From Psychroserpens ponticola (lineage in GTDB: Bacteria > Bacteroidota > Bacteroidia > Flavobacteriales > Flavobacteriaceae): a stretch of 64,000 nucleotides of DNA. Numbering within the stretch: the stretch's first letter is position 1; the number at the start of each line of letters is the position of its first letter. Of the stretch, positions 10,801-18,694 are shown one piece after another. The stretch lies in contig NZ_CP116221.1 in assembly GCF_023556315.2 (NCBI RefSeq), forward strand, positions 1,499,001 to 1,563,000. Direction: 5' to 3'. The position numbers and the translations under genes were made by a program. The notes below the pieces were generated by a model that made no database searches, was not told where the DNA came from, and saw nothing but the letters and a program-made list of their open reading frames with translations.

Positions 10801-10915
10801 TAAGCGTGAATTAAAAAATAATATTCAAAGCCAATACCTTAAATTTAATAACAAAACTGATGTAGGTGATATTCAAAAGGGTATTGCACATAAAATAAAA
10901 AACAAAAAGCAATAA
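7814..10915 (+). CDS. calcineurin-like metallophosphoesterase fused to a STAND-like P-loop NTPase
   Basis: The protein has 1033 residues. Residues 1-300 form a complete calcineurin-like phosphoesterase: D8/H10 (ITDLH), D47 (SGDLV), N86-H87-D88 (GNHD), H211-H213 (LHHHP), H241 and H243 (SGHIH). A P-loop follows at 398-405 (GKDKCGKT), with a Walker B-like strand at 467-473 (FILLLDN) and a sensor-like strand near 493-498 (VRVIIC). The remaining 500 or so residues look all-helical, with no recognised repeat. There is no signal peptide or membrane helix, so it is probably cytoplasmic. This is the effector plus NTPase plus long helical sensor layout of STAND conflict proteins. It is very AT-rich and stands alone between repeats, which suggests acquisition. 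Nuclease or phosphodiesterase activity is inference. Confidence 0.8.
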   Translation: MKILHITDLHYTNQIGGRTKQKKLLDNFFNDLEKNIDKIDFVIFSGDLVQRGDKIEDFELAKVNFLEKIVAVTKISKENIFICPGNHDIDRSVVSKSLIKYLDEEIDDNIKLDDIFKQSNTDLINSHKPLENYRNFVNDYFKECTNSFDYVEEMYSTHIRNTSSGKIGFVCLNTAWRSVGINDDNNLLYPISKIDEALDRILSCDIKIVLHHHPLKDLRPWNLYKVEDLLHKRFDFMLSGHIHKNNLSLDLTPNDGVIKLGSSANLSFEVESQIGYSLINLDYIEDMFSVDFRMYDLKNEVFYPLDSKKYNIPTNEVLAKQNELRKNIRRRFLDELDDSKSLFVESDNKENRKDLLELSTNPVLKEKSISEVLNDDSSHPDYLWANFFKFEKDFIAYGKDKCGKTIMLKKIELELLRDFSIYNKIPFYIDLKYWSNSINDFNFFKELSKYYYTNANAAIKLFEEKDFILLLDNFHLEDNKTKDVLEKIVSENDNVRVIICSINSSLNSLDTARFDGRDLNKLYFHRLRKIHIKELTKRNYSFTEEKENQVVEKINTIFKKLSIPFNYWTISIFLWVFNKDANNKLHNDVDLINLYVEKLLEKEQLTVSASSFTFNNYKKLLAHFAYFLLKENHKNSYYAKYSDIIEFIQKYLDKNPRLRIDPRDIFDYLDSKSLLRKKDPDYYSFRLNGVFEYFVAYYMTFDQVFLNEAIEDENFYLSFSNEFELYAGFKRDNVEFLNKIYNKTKNHFFNLNQEYDLKITSIDTVLISKIVEADKLGKLIEKYSRKFQDSLSEIQQDEIEEQMNQEMKLDENHSEVKMKKINSLNESSNSLEESLTILGKVFRNTDDINDSDLVYKIFDYIIENACLWSFKLLDEFGEMDISEIIKTDSKGEAQGLLKLISNVIPTLVQVRLYDMLGHINLEGIIIERLEKSKTDYKNNQFKLFIYTFLLLDINYLQHKAIVEEMIPLIKIPIIKYSFLLKLNYYLGFKNNLSNTDKRELKNNIQSQYLKFNNKTDVGDIQKGIAHKIKNKKQ

Positions 10916-11116
10916 TATATTACCAAATTATTTCGACCTCATAAAATTTTGGCTAAAACAATAGGAGAGAGGAACGTAATATTTTAGGCTATACAAATGC
11001 AATTATCCTGAGGATATTGTATTTGTATATAACACTTAAGTAAAAGATTGCTTCAAATCATATTTAGCAAAAAATGTACTTTGGGTACAATTTCTTAACG
11101 TCAAATAGTCTGAAAT

Positions 11117-11290
11117 ATAGTGCAACGAACCGTAATTGTTTCCAAAATTATATACTATTTATGATATTGATTAAGTATCAATGTCGAGAATACTTAACTT
11201 GATTTTTTTGTTTAGCTCACGCGTTTATTTTTTAATGGAGTTCGTGAATCTCCTAAAGTCGATTTCTTTTGTTTCAAGACAAAAGATATT
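11117..11290. repeat. dispersed repeat, family 2, left copy flanking the 11432 gene
   Basis: Bases 11117-11225 match 12581-12689 over 109 bp with about six differences counted by eye. A GGAGTTCGTGAATCTCC block (hairpin arms GGAG/CTCC) follows and recurs near 12903. Then comes a hairpin with arms TCTTTTGT and ACAAAAGA. The surrounding gap 10916-11431 holds no gene that I can support. Confidence 0.8.
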
Positions 11291-11431
11291 GAAAGTTAAA
11301 AAAGACTAATTAGAATTATAAATAAATATTAACAAAACTCTACTGTCATTTCAGATTTCATAAAAATACCCTTTAATAGGTATTGTTGCCTTCAGATTTT
11401 AATATTAAATTGCGTGCTCAAAATAAAGATT

Positions 11432-12574
11432 ATGAGGAAGTTATATTTAATTTTTTTACTTGGAATATCATTTTGCAGCTTTGGACAAGAAACACTTTAT
11501 AAGAACTATAAGGTAACCAACTTTATTGATTTTTTGAATGACGATAAACATCAATACGATTTTGATAGTCTCACCGATAAAGTAAAGACGAAAGTAAAAT
11601 TTTTACTAAAAGAGAAATGCTCTGCCTATGAAGATTTATCTGTGAAAAACCAGAATACTATAGATGCTAAGTTCGATCTTGTAGCAAAAGGCGTAATACC
11701 AAGCATTGAATTAAAAGATTGTGCTGGAAATGTCTATCGCATTGATAAATCAAATGTTAATAATCCAGCGACGAAAAAATTAATAGTTATGAAAGAAATG
11801 TTGAGAGCGGGAACATTTGGAAATTCAAAGGAAAATAAGAAAACCTATAAAGCGGGTCTGCTATTTAAAGAGAATAAACTATATGTGAATTTATGGCCAT
11901 TTAAAGAAAAATCTAGTGACAGTGATAGCGATGATGATCAAGCGCAATTGGGAATTAAAAAAACAGTCACTATAGATGATGAAGACAAAGTAATATCTGA
12001 TGACAATGACCTCAATAAAACTAAAGATACCAGAGAAGTACTATTTTATGAAATACCAGATGATCATACCGCCAAATTAAAGTTTACTGAGGTTACCTTG
12101 ACAGCAATCACTATTCCTTTGAAATATAGATTTAGAACAAATAGAGCTGCTATTGATGCATCTGATGAGGAAAACCCATTGCAAGTTTCAATTGAAAGTG
12201 AGGAATTTAGTACATCTGTAAATATTGCTTTTTTTGGAGGGTATACATGGGGGAATACAAAATTTACTCATCGTAAAAAGATTGGAAACAGGACTTTTAC
12301 TTCTAAAAATACCCTTGGTGTTTTTATAGGTTCTTCTGCTGTTGAATTGAAGGGAACGAATACTGACATAACTTTGGATCAACCACAAGGGGATAGAGAA
12401 GGAACTTTTGGAACAATAAGTTTTGGAATTGGTTATGTAAAAAGTTGGAACAAAATAAGTGTTGGATTATTTGGCGGTATCGATAAAGGAGTAGGTCGTG
12501 TTGCTAAAACTTGGATATATAATGGTAAACCTTGGTTAGGTATTGGTGTCGGTTATGACTTATTTAAACTATAA
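11432..12574 (+). CDS. exported protein of unknown function, possible outer-membrane barrel end
   Basis: The ATG at 11432 is preferred over a GTG six codons upstream because MRKLYLIFLLGISFCSFGQ is then a clean signal peptide. The product has 380 residues. A charged region follows the signal. A very acidic Ser/Asp patch (SSDSDSDDDQ, near residue 170) is next. The last third has alternating strands rich in Gly and aromatics (FFGGYTW, ISFGIGYV, GIGVGYDLFKL), as at the end of outer-membrane barrels. I do not recognise the family. The gene is bracketed by 109-bp direct repeats, so it may travel or recombine as a cassette. Confidence 0.7.
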   Translation: MRKLYLIFLLGISFCSFGQETLYKNYKVTNFIDFLNDDKHQYDFDSLTDKVKTKVKFLLKEKCSAYEDLSVKNQNTIDAKFDLVAKGVIPSIELKDCAGNVYRIDKSNVNNPATKKLIVMKEMLRAGTFGNSKENKKTYKAGLLFKENKLYVNLWPFKEKSSDSDSDDDQAQLGIKKTVTIDDEDKVISDDNDLNKTKDTREVLFYEIPDDHTAKLKFTEVTLTAITIPLKYRFRTNRAAIDASDEENPLQVSIESEEFSTSVNIAFFGGYTWGNTKFTHRKKIGNRTFTSKNTLGVFIGSSAVELKGTNTDITLDQPQGDREGTFGTISFGIGYVKSWNKISVGLFGGIDKGVGRVAKTWIYNGKPWLGIGVGYDLFKL

Positions 12575-12580
12575 CCTTAT

Positions 12581-12870
12581 ATAGTGCAACGAACCGTTAT
12601 TGTTTCCAAAATCATATACTATTTGAGATATTGATTGAGTATCAATGTCGAGAATACCTAACTTGATTTTTTTGTTTAGCTCACGCGTTAATAATGTTTT
12701 AAGTGTTCGTGAATCTTCGATGTCTTTTTTTATCAAGAAAAAAAGATTTAATAAAACCTTGACCAGTTCATAACTCTTATAATCTATTTTACATAATAAC
12801 TATAAGTTTATTTAAAAGTGTTCAAATAGTAACGAGAATAGAATAAGTGCTTAGAATTTTACTTTACTCA
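12581..12870. repeat. dispersed repeat, family 2, right copy and tail
   Basis: Bases 12581-12689 are the right-hand direct repeat of 11117-11225. The tail, from a TTTTTTTATCAAGAAAAA hairpin near 12723 through GTTCAAATAGTAACGAGAAT to AATAAGTGCTTAGAATTTTA, matches 37268-37485. No coding sequence is apparent in 12575-13181. Confidence 0.75.
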
Positions 12871-12896
12871 TGTGTTTAATTATTTCATAAAACTTT

Positions 12897-12945
12897 AATG
12901 GTGGAGTTCGTGAATCTCCTAAAGTCGATTTGGTAAAAGTGAAAG
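12897..12945. repeat. dispersed repeat, family 2, short copy
   Basis: GGAGTTCGTGAATCTCC followed by TAAAGTCGATTT repeats the block at 11236-11264. It includes the GGAG/CTCC inverted arms around TTCGTGAAT. Confidence 0.65.
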
Positions 12946-12979
12946 TTGTTACCAATGATTCTTGAAAAAATTTACTCCA

Positions 12980-13066
12980 AAAGTTTCTTCTACATTGTTA
13001 ATGGAACACTTTTTATGCGACGACGTAGGAGGGAAGTGTAATGTGTGTGTGGAGTGGTTATAAATA
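12980..13066. repeat. dispersed intergenic repeat, family 1, copy 2
   Basis: This is the compact copy. TTCTTCTAC, GTTAATGGAACACTTTTT, CGACGTAGGAGGGAAGTG, AATGTGTGTGTGGAGTGG occur in order, as at 7589-7730 and 23843-23926. It lies in the gap before the 3' end of the T9SS gene at 13182. Confidence 0.65.
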
Positions 13067-13181
13067 ATGAAATGTTTTGATATTTAAATTCTCTTTTTTT
13101 CAATAATATACAACCTAATACTCGGTGGGAAGTAAGCTATGTTTAACTGTAACTATTGCTTATTTTATATCTATTATTCTT

Positions 13182-16100
13182 TTAATATTTTAATATTTTA
13201 ATATTTCTTTTGTATGTATTATCAATAATAATTTCAGCGATATACACACCTGTCTCTCCTTCAATTTGGATAGGTATGTCTTTTTTGTTGTTATGCTGAT
13301 TATTAACTATTACTTGTCCAAGTAGATTATAGACTTTAATTTTTACTTGAGCATAATTTTTATTTATTCTTAACGTAAAATCTCCATTGTTTGGGTTTGG
13401 AAATAGCAAAAGATCTCCTGCTGTAATATTATAATCATCTACAGATAAATTATTATCGTATATGGTAGCACAAGTGTCGTTAAAAAAAAGCATTAAACCA
13501 TCAGTAGAACTTGAACTATCACCAGAATACGTTCCTACATAATAGTTGTTTAAGGGGTTACAAAAAAAACCTTGAAAAGATATTATATTGCCTAAATCTA
13601 CATTGTTAAATACATTAACCTTTGCCAATAAACCTTCAGTTGTATAATTCCCAATAAAAACACTTGTGTTTTCTATAGATATTGATGTTGTGTTGTTATT
13701 TATATCATTAAAAATTATGCTCTCACTACCATCAGTTGTAGTTTTTGAAGCACACATGACATTAATCCTATCATTTAGTAGGTCTAATTTATATCCAACC
13801 GTATTAACATCTGAATTTTCAGAATCTGAACCAATAATCCAATCACAGAAGCCATCAGCACCAATTTTTTTTAAATAATAGGATTTAGCTAAACTTGAAT
13901 TTGTAAAGAGAGTACCATCTGCATTTTCAACTGTATGAATGTGGTTATAATTTGTATTGAAGTAACGGTTAGTACCAGTTATATATGTGTTTCCATTGTC
14001 ATCAGTAATAGCATCATTCATTTGTACATTATTATATTCGCCAGAATTTGTAGAATAACTTCGTGTTACCCATGATAAAGCTCCAGAACTATTGAGTTTA
14101 AAAAGGTGTGAATAATAGCTGCCACCAGGCTCATAAACATGGTAGTCTAAATCGGTAGACACACTAGAACCAGTATGATAAATGAACATTTCATTTTTGT
14201 ATTGTCCTTGAACATAATAATTATTGTTTGAATCAACACCAATTCGTTCTGCATGATAAGGTGTACCAAAAGTTCCTGATGTAGAAAAAATTTCGTTATC
14301 CCAAAGAATATTACCATTTGGATCAGATTTTATGATACCATTACAATAACGGTTACTATTGTTAGGAAAAATAATGGTTCCAACTTCATCAGTTTGGACA
14401 TCATCAAGATAAACAAAGTGATTATTATCATTAGAGAGGTCATAAGTTCCAGTAATAATTAAGTCATTATTATTATCCACTGTCAACCCAGTTGGATAAA
14501 ATGTTCTTATCCTCATAGACCAGATAAATTCACCTTTACTATTTAATTTTATAATATATCCACCTGAACTTAAATCAACTGAATTTCCTGTATTATCGTA
14601 AAACTTACCTGAGTTTGTATTAATGTCAAATCCTATATAAATATTGCCTAGTTGATCTTCCACTGAGGCATTCATAGAATTTGTACCAGAACTATTACCA
14701 TTAAGTGGTGATCCTGTAAAATAGACCAACCACTTTAAAACTCCTTTAAAATTGTGTTTTGATAAGAAACCACCTTGATTGTTTTCAAGATTAAGGGACA
14801 CACCATGATTTGTACCAAAAACTTCATTTCTATAAAATCCACCAGTAAGATAACCATCGGAAACTTTTGTTAAATTTGAAATATCTTTATTTCCAAATCC
14901 AGTCCAAGAAGGGTTTTTACTTTCATTTAAATAAGACCAACATGTTTGATCGTCTGATGGTTCATTATAAATATAAGGGCTGCTTAATGTTATTTGATCT
15001 TCGCAAAAGTTTTCAGAATTAGCAGTTAAGGTCACATCATATGTCCCATTCGAGTTGAAAACGTTTGTTGGATTTGCCAATGTACTTGATACAGTTGTAG
15101 CATTTTCAAAATCCCAATTGTAGTAACTAGCTTCAGTACATTGCTCAAAAAAATCAATCACTTCATTTGTTGCTGCATTAATTAAACCTGTATGAAATTT
15201 TGCTTCTGTTTGTTCTACAATGATATCAAATGTATTTGTGAAAGAATTATCACAATTAGTAGCAAAGACATTCTGAGATTTTAAATAATAGGTTCCCGTT
15301 TCATTTAAAGGAGCAGTATTAAAGGTTATAGTGGCTCCATTACCTTCAACACTTGCACCAAATATTTCATTAGAACCTTGTTTATAGAGTAAGTATTTAA
15401 CATCAGGTTCAGAATTTTCAAGTTGGATTTCTAAAGGTTCTTCATGACATAAAATAGCATCTATTATGCTGATAGGTTTATCAATCTGTGGTGGATTAAC
15501 AACATGAATGGATCTAGTATGCTCAGTAAACAAACCATTATTTTCTACTTGTAGTTTAATTTCATAAATACCTACAGTATCAAAAATATAATTAAACGAT
15601 TCGCAATTTGAACTTTGTACAACATTGTTAATGTACCAATTACATGAAGTAGAACTACCAATTTCAGCTTCAATTTCAGTAGCAAGTGTAGAAACGCATT
15701 GTCCTTCAGCGGAAGTAATGAATGCAAAAGGTTCTGCCTCGTTAGTTGGATCTAAGTTTCTTAAAATGACACCATTAGAGCCACAGGCGTATAGTGTAGA
15801 ATCATCTAAATTTACATTCCAAAACTCAGTGATATTATAGTTTAAAGAACTTGGTTGATATTCGAGAATATCCTTTGAGGTGTTAGACATAAATATACCA
15901 TGATCTGTGCCAATAAAGTTCCTATTATCTCTACTAAAAATGGTGTTTCCATTGAGTGTACCATAATTGTAATTGGGATATTCAACCACAGAAGCTAAAT
16001 ATAACCGTAAATACCTGTCATTAACACCGTAAGCAGAAGATGTAGAACTATATAAAATGTCTGTATAGGTTTCGTTAGGAGTTTCATAAGTTGTAGAAAT

Positions 16101-16724
16101 TTGAGAAGTTGCGCTATTAATGCTAACTTTATGATGTTTTTCTACAGAACCAATTTTAGCTGAAAGCCCTGAATTATTAAAACTAATGGCTTTTAAATCT
16201 TCTGTAAAACTAGTATTTAAAACACTATAATTAGAAATGTTATCTGGAATGCTTACAAATATTCCGTTGTCTCCAACTGCAAAATATCTATCAAAAGTGC
16301 TACTATATGCAATATCATTTAGACCACTATTAGATACATTTATTGTCACTATATCATAGTTTAACGACGGAAACTCAACACTTAAAATTACGGCTTTATT
16401 AGTAGTTGTGTTTCGGCCTACAGCAAAAATCTTAAATGTATTATCAGTGTTGTCAGGATTACTGAAGCACTTATTAAATGCTGTATTATTATAAAGCGTC
16501 GCATTTTGTGTGTTATCTGTAATTTCGAATCGTTGCCAGTTAGAAGAGCCATTTCCTCCATTTAAAGTATAATACAATCCATTTTCAGCAGAAACAATCC
16601 CAGTATCTTCAAAAAAGACTATTCCTGATAAATTGTCATTTATTCCTGAGTCAAGGTTTTCCCATTGGCAATATGAATTTTGGTAACTAAAGTAGATTAG
16701 TAAAAGAAGTATTGTTTTTTTCAA
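13182..16724 (-). CDS. large T9SS-secreted protein with PKD-like domains
   Basis: The protein has 1180 residues. It begins at a TTG (16722-16724), the only start that gives the signal peptide MKKTILLLLIYFSYQNSYCQ; no ATG is available. The N-terminal part resembles Ycf48/BNR-type propeller strands (LYYTLNGG, YFAVGDNGIF, LYACGSNGVI). Two PKD-like Ig modules follow, one near 340-410 and one near 520-590 (YNWDFEN, GTYDVTLTANS). Then come repeated strands of the GNIYIGFD/NTYITGTN type. The last 80 residues (LLLFPNPNNGDF to NIKILKY) are a T9SS type A sorting domain. It is probably surface-bound or secreted. A 25-bp tandem duplication covers its start. No enzyme domain is seen. Confidence 0.8.
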   Translation of the reverse strand: MKKTILLLLIYFSYQNSYCQWENLDSGINDNLSGIVFFEDTGIVSAENGLYYTLNGGNGSSNWQRFEITDNTQNATLYNNTAFNKCFSNPDNTDNTFKIFAVGRNTTTNKAVILSVEFPSLNYDIVTINVSNSGLNDIAYSSTFDRYFAVGDNGIFVSIPDNISNYSVLNTSFTEDLKAISFNNSGLSAKIGSVEKHHKVSINSATSQISTTYETPNETYTDILYSSTSSAYGVNDRYLRLYLASVVEYPNYNYGTLNGNTIFSRDNRNFIGTDHGIFMSNTSKDILEYQPSSLNYNITEFWNVNLDDSTLYACGSNGVILRNLDPTNEAEPFAFITSAEGQCVSTLATEIEAEIGSSTSCNWYINNVVQSSNCESFNYIFDTVGIYEIKLQVENNGLFTEHTRSIHVVNPPQIDKPISIIDAILCHEEPLEIQLENSEPDVKYLLYKQGSNEIFGASVEGNGATITFNTAPLNETGTYYLKSQNVFATNCDNSFTNTFDIIVEQTEAKFHTGLINAATNEVIDFFEQCTEASYYNWDFENATTVSSTLANPTNVFNSNGTYDVTLTANSENFCEDQITLSSPYIYNEPSDDQTCWSYLNESKNPSWTGFGNKDISNLTKVSDGYLTGGFYRNEVFGTNHGVSLNLENNQGGFLSKHNFKGVLKWLVYFTGSPLNGNSSGTNSMNASVEDQLGNIYIGFDINTNSGKFYDNTGNSVDLSSGGYIIKLNSKGEFIWSMRIRTFYPTGLTVDNNNDLIITGTYDLSNDNNHFVYLDDVQTDEVGTIIFPNNSNRYCNGIIKSDPNGNILWDNEIFSTSGTFGTPYHAERIGVDSNNNYYVQGQYKNEMFIYHTGSSVSTDLDYHVYEPGGSYYSHLFKLNSSGALSWVTRSYSTNSGEYNNVQMNDAITDDNGNTYITGTNRYFNTNYNHIHTVENADGTLFTNSSLAKSYYLKKIGADGFCDWIIGSDSENSDVNTVGYKLDLLNDRINVMCASKTTTDGSESIIFNDINNNTTSISIENTSVFIGNYTTEGLLAKVNVFNNVDLGNIISFQGFFCNPLNNYYVGTYSGDSSSSTDGLMLFFNDTCATIYDNNLSVDDYNITAGDLLLFPNPNNGDFTLRINKNYAQVKIKVYNLLGQVIVNNQHNNKKDIPIQIEGETGVYIAEIIIDNTYKRNIKILKY

Positions 16725-16763
16725 AATAGTATATGATTGTTTTTTTCAAAATCGTATATGTTG
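16714..16763. repeat. 25-bp tandem duplication over the start of the T9SS gene
   Basis: Two copies, 16714-16738 and 16739-16763, start GTTTTTTTCAAAAT and continue (A/C)GTATATG. On the minus strand each copy contains TTGAAAAAAACAAT. The copy nearer the gene provides the TTG start; the other is out of frame because 25 is not a multiple of three. Confidence 0.8.
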
Positions 16764-16825
16764 GTTTAACAAAAAACCAGTTTGTCAAATATATCGTTTT
16801 TATAAATAACACTTAAACCTCAAAT

Positions 16826-16850
16826 CTTACGTTCCTGTACTTTTCCTTTC
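16826..16850 (+). promoter_or_regulatory. candidate LytTR-type operator upstream of the kinase gene
   Basis: TTACGTTCCTGTACTTTT here closely matches CTACGTTGCTGTACTTTC at 19943. Each lies about 55-75 bp before a start codon. The TACGTT core resembles half-sites known for LytTR regulators, and a LytTR regulator is encoded next door. Binding is inference. Confidence 0.4.
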
Positions 16851-16885
16851 AATATTTAAAAGTATTTTGTTGTTTTGCTTTAAGA

Positions 16886-17974
16886 ATGGATATCAATAAA
16901 AAAACAAATAATAGTAATACGAAGATATCTCTTTATTGGAAATGTCAATTAATTGGATGGAGTATCGTTTCAGTTTATTGGGCTTATACAGTATATACAA
17001 GAGATAATTACGGCATTTTTTATACGTTGTTAAATTATGTATTAGACATTTCTATAGGAATATTCTTAACACATATGTATAGACAATTTGCCTTAAAAGC
17101 AAAATGGAGTAGTTTACCCATAAAAAAATTACTAATCCGTTTAGTCCCTACTATAATTTTATTAGCTATTTTATATGTAATAATAAACAATTTAAAATGG
17201 TATGTGTACTGGACTTTTATTGCAGGCGAGGATGAAAACATATGGGAATCTATTATTTACTGGGATCCAATTTTACTTACAGGACTTCGACTAATGTCTA
17301 TTTGGATATTGGCGTATCACTTGTATCACTACTATCAAAAAGAAGTTGTTACTGCTAAAGAAAATGCGCAATTATCTTTAATAGCGAAACAAGCTCAATT
17401 AGATAATCTATCGGCTCAATTAAATCCACATTTCTTATTCAACTCCTTAAACTCAATTAAATCGTTGGTCATCGAAAACCCTAAGGTTGCAAGAAGAGCA
17501 ATTGATTTATTATCAGATTTATTGCGGTCATCATTATATGAAAAAGACAAAGGTTTAATTTCTATTAAAAATGAACTTGCTTTAGTTTATGATTATATTG
17601 AATTAGAAAAAATGCGTTTTGAAGAACGTTTGCAATTAGAAATAACAATTGATAAAACATTAAACAGATTCAAAATTCCTACATTAAGTATTCAGTTATT
17701 GGTTGAAAACGCCATTAAACACGGCATTGATTTAATTGTTAAAGGAGGAATTATCAATCTTGTAATAAAAAAACAACAAGGTTTTATTGAAATTATTGTT
17801 ACAAATCCAGGGAAAATAAACAATAAAAAAACTATTGGATTAGGCTTAAAAAATTTACAAGAGCGATTAGCTATTCAATATAAAAACAACGCTGATTTTA
17901 GTTTAACTGAATTAAATAAAAATGAAGTTGAAGCAAAAATAAAAATACCATTTACAGTTAATGAAAACATTTAA
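16886..17974 (+). CDS. LytS/YehU-type sensor histidine kinase
   Basis: The protein has 362 residues. Four hydrophobic segments at about 20-35, 45-63, 83-110 and 127-150 form the membrane sensor. A coiled linker follows. The His_kinase (PF06580) region has H182 in LNPHFLFNSLNS as phosphoacceptor. The ATP-binding part has N275 in VENAIKHG and the glycine box IGLGLKNLQERL. The input signal is not apparent. The stop overlaps the start of the response-regulator gene by 14 bp, so the two are translationally coupled. A motif at 16826-16850 shared with 19943-19967 may be its own regulator's site. Confidence 0.93.
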   Translation: MDINKKTNNSNTKISLYWKCQLIGWSIVSVYWAYTVYTRDNYGIFYTLLNYVLDISIGIFLTHMYRQFALKAKWSSLPIKKLLIRLVPTIILLAILYVIINNLKWYVYWTFIAGEDENIWESIIYWDPILLTGLRLMSIWILAYHLYHYYQKEVVTAKENAQLSLIAKQAQLDNLSAQLNPHFLFNSLNSIKSLVIENPKVARRAIDLLSDLLRSSLYEKDKGLISIKNELALVYDYIELEKMRFEERLQLEITIDKTLNRFKIPTLSIQLLVENAIKHGIDLIVKGGIINLVIKKQQGFIEIIVTNPGKINNKKTIGLGLKNLQERLAIQYKNNADFSLTELNKNEVEAKIKIPFTVNENI

Positions 17975-18683
17975 AACCATAATTATTGATGATGAGCGTT
18001 TGGCAAGAGAAGAAGTAAAACGTGCGTTAAAAAATTATCCAGAGTTTGATATTGTTGGTGAAGCCAATAATGTTGATTCAGCTATAATTATCATTGAAAA
18101 AGAACAACCAGATATTCTTTTTTTAGACATTCACATGCCAGAAAAATCTGGATTCGATTTGTTAGAAGAATTGACGACTGTTCCCGAAGTGGTGTTTACA
18201 ACAGCTTACGATCAATATGCAGTAAAGGCTTTTGAAATGAATGCGTTAGATTATTTAGTAAAACCTTTACGTAATGAACGCTTTTCAAAAACTATAGAAA
18301 AAGTAAAATTAGAATTAACAAAAAAAAAGGAATTAAATACAGATGTTTTACCTATGAATCGTAAAATATTCATAAAAGATGGTGAAAAATGTTTTTTCAT
18401 TCCTTTATCAGAAATCTATTTTATAGAATCTATTGGTAACTACGTTCGTTTGTATTTTGGAGATAAAAAGGCAATGATAAAAAGATCTTTAAAATTATTG
18501 GAAGAAAAATTAGATGCCACTGTTTTTTTTAGAATTAATAGAAGTCAAATAATAAATACACATTTTATAAAAGAAATTCACCCATATTTCAATAATAAAC
18601 TTCAAATTAAATTAATAACAGGCGAAACTTTAGAAGCTTCAAGTAGACAATCTGTAAAGTTTAAAAATTGGAATAGTCTTTAA
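17961..18683 (+). CDS. LytTR-family response regulator
   Basis: The protein has 240 residues. The N-terminal receiver has the acidic pocket D10/D11, phosphoacceptor D56 (LFLDIHMP), T81 and K101 (LDYLVKP). The LytTR DNA-binding domain spans about 130-235 (IYFIESIGNYVRLY, FRINRSQIINTHFI). It forms a pair with the kinase upstream, whose gene it overlaps. The esterase gene follows after 11 bp, so all three are probably one operon. Compared with this intact gene, the remnant at 559-980 and the fragment at 37041-37304 are clearly broken relatives. Confidence 0.94.
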   Translation: MKTFKTIIIDDERLAREEVKRALKNYPEFDIVGEANNVDSAIIIIEKEQPDILFLDIHMPEKSGFDLLEELTTVPEVVFTTAYDQYAVKAFEMNALDYLVKPLRNERFSKTIEKVKLELTKKKELNTDVLPMNRKIFIKDGEKCFFIPLSEIYFIESIGNYVRLYFGDKKAMIKRSLKLLEEKLDATVFFRINRSQIINTHFIKEIHPYFNNKLQIKLITGETLEASSRQSVKFKNWNSL

Positions 18684-18694
18684 ATTCAAAAAAA

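Noticed and set aside
7814-10915. Simple housekeeping phosphodiesterase (CpdA-like)
   Set aside because: CpdA-type enzymes have about 270 residues and no NTPase; here a P-loop and 600 further residues follow the phosphoesterase.
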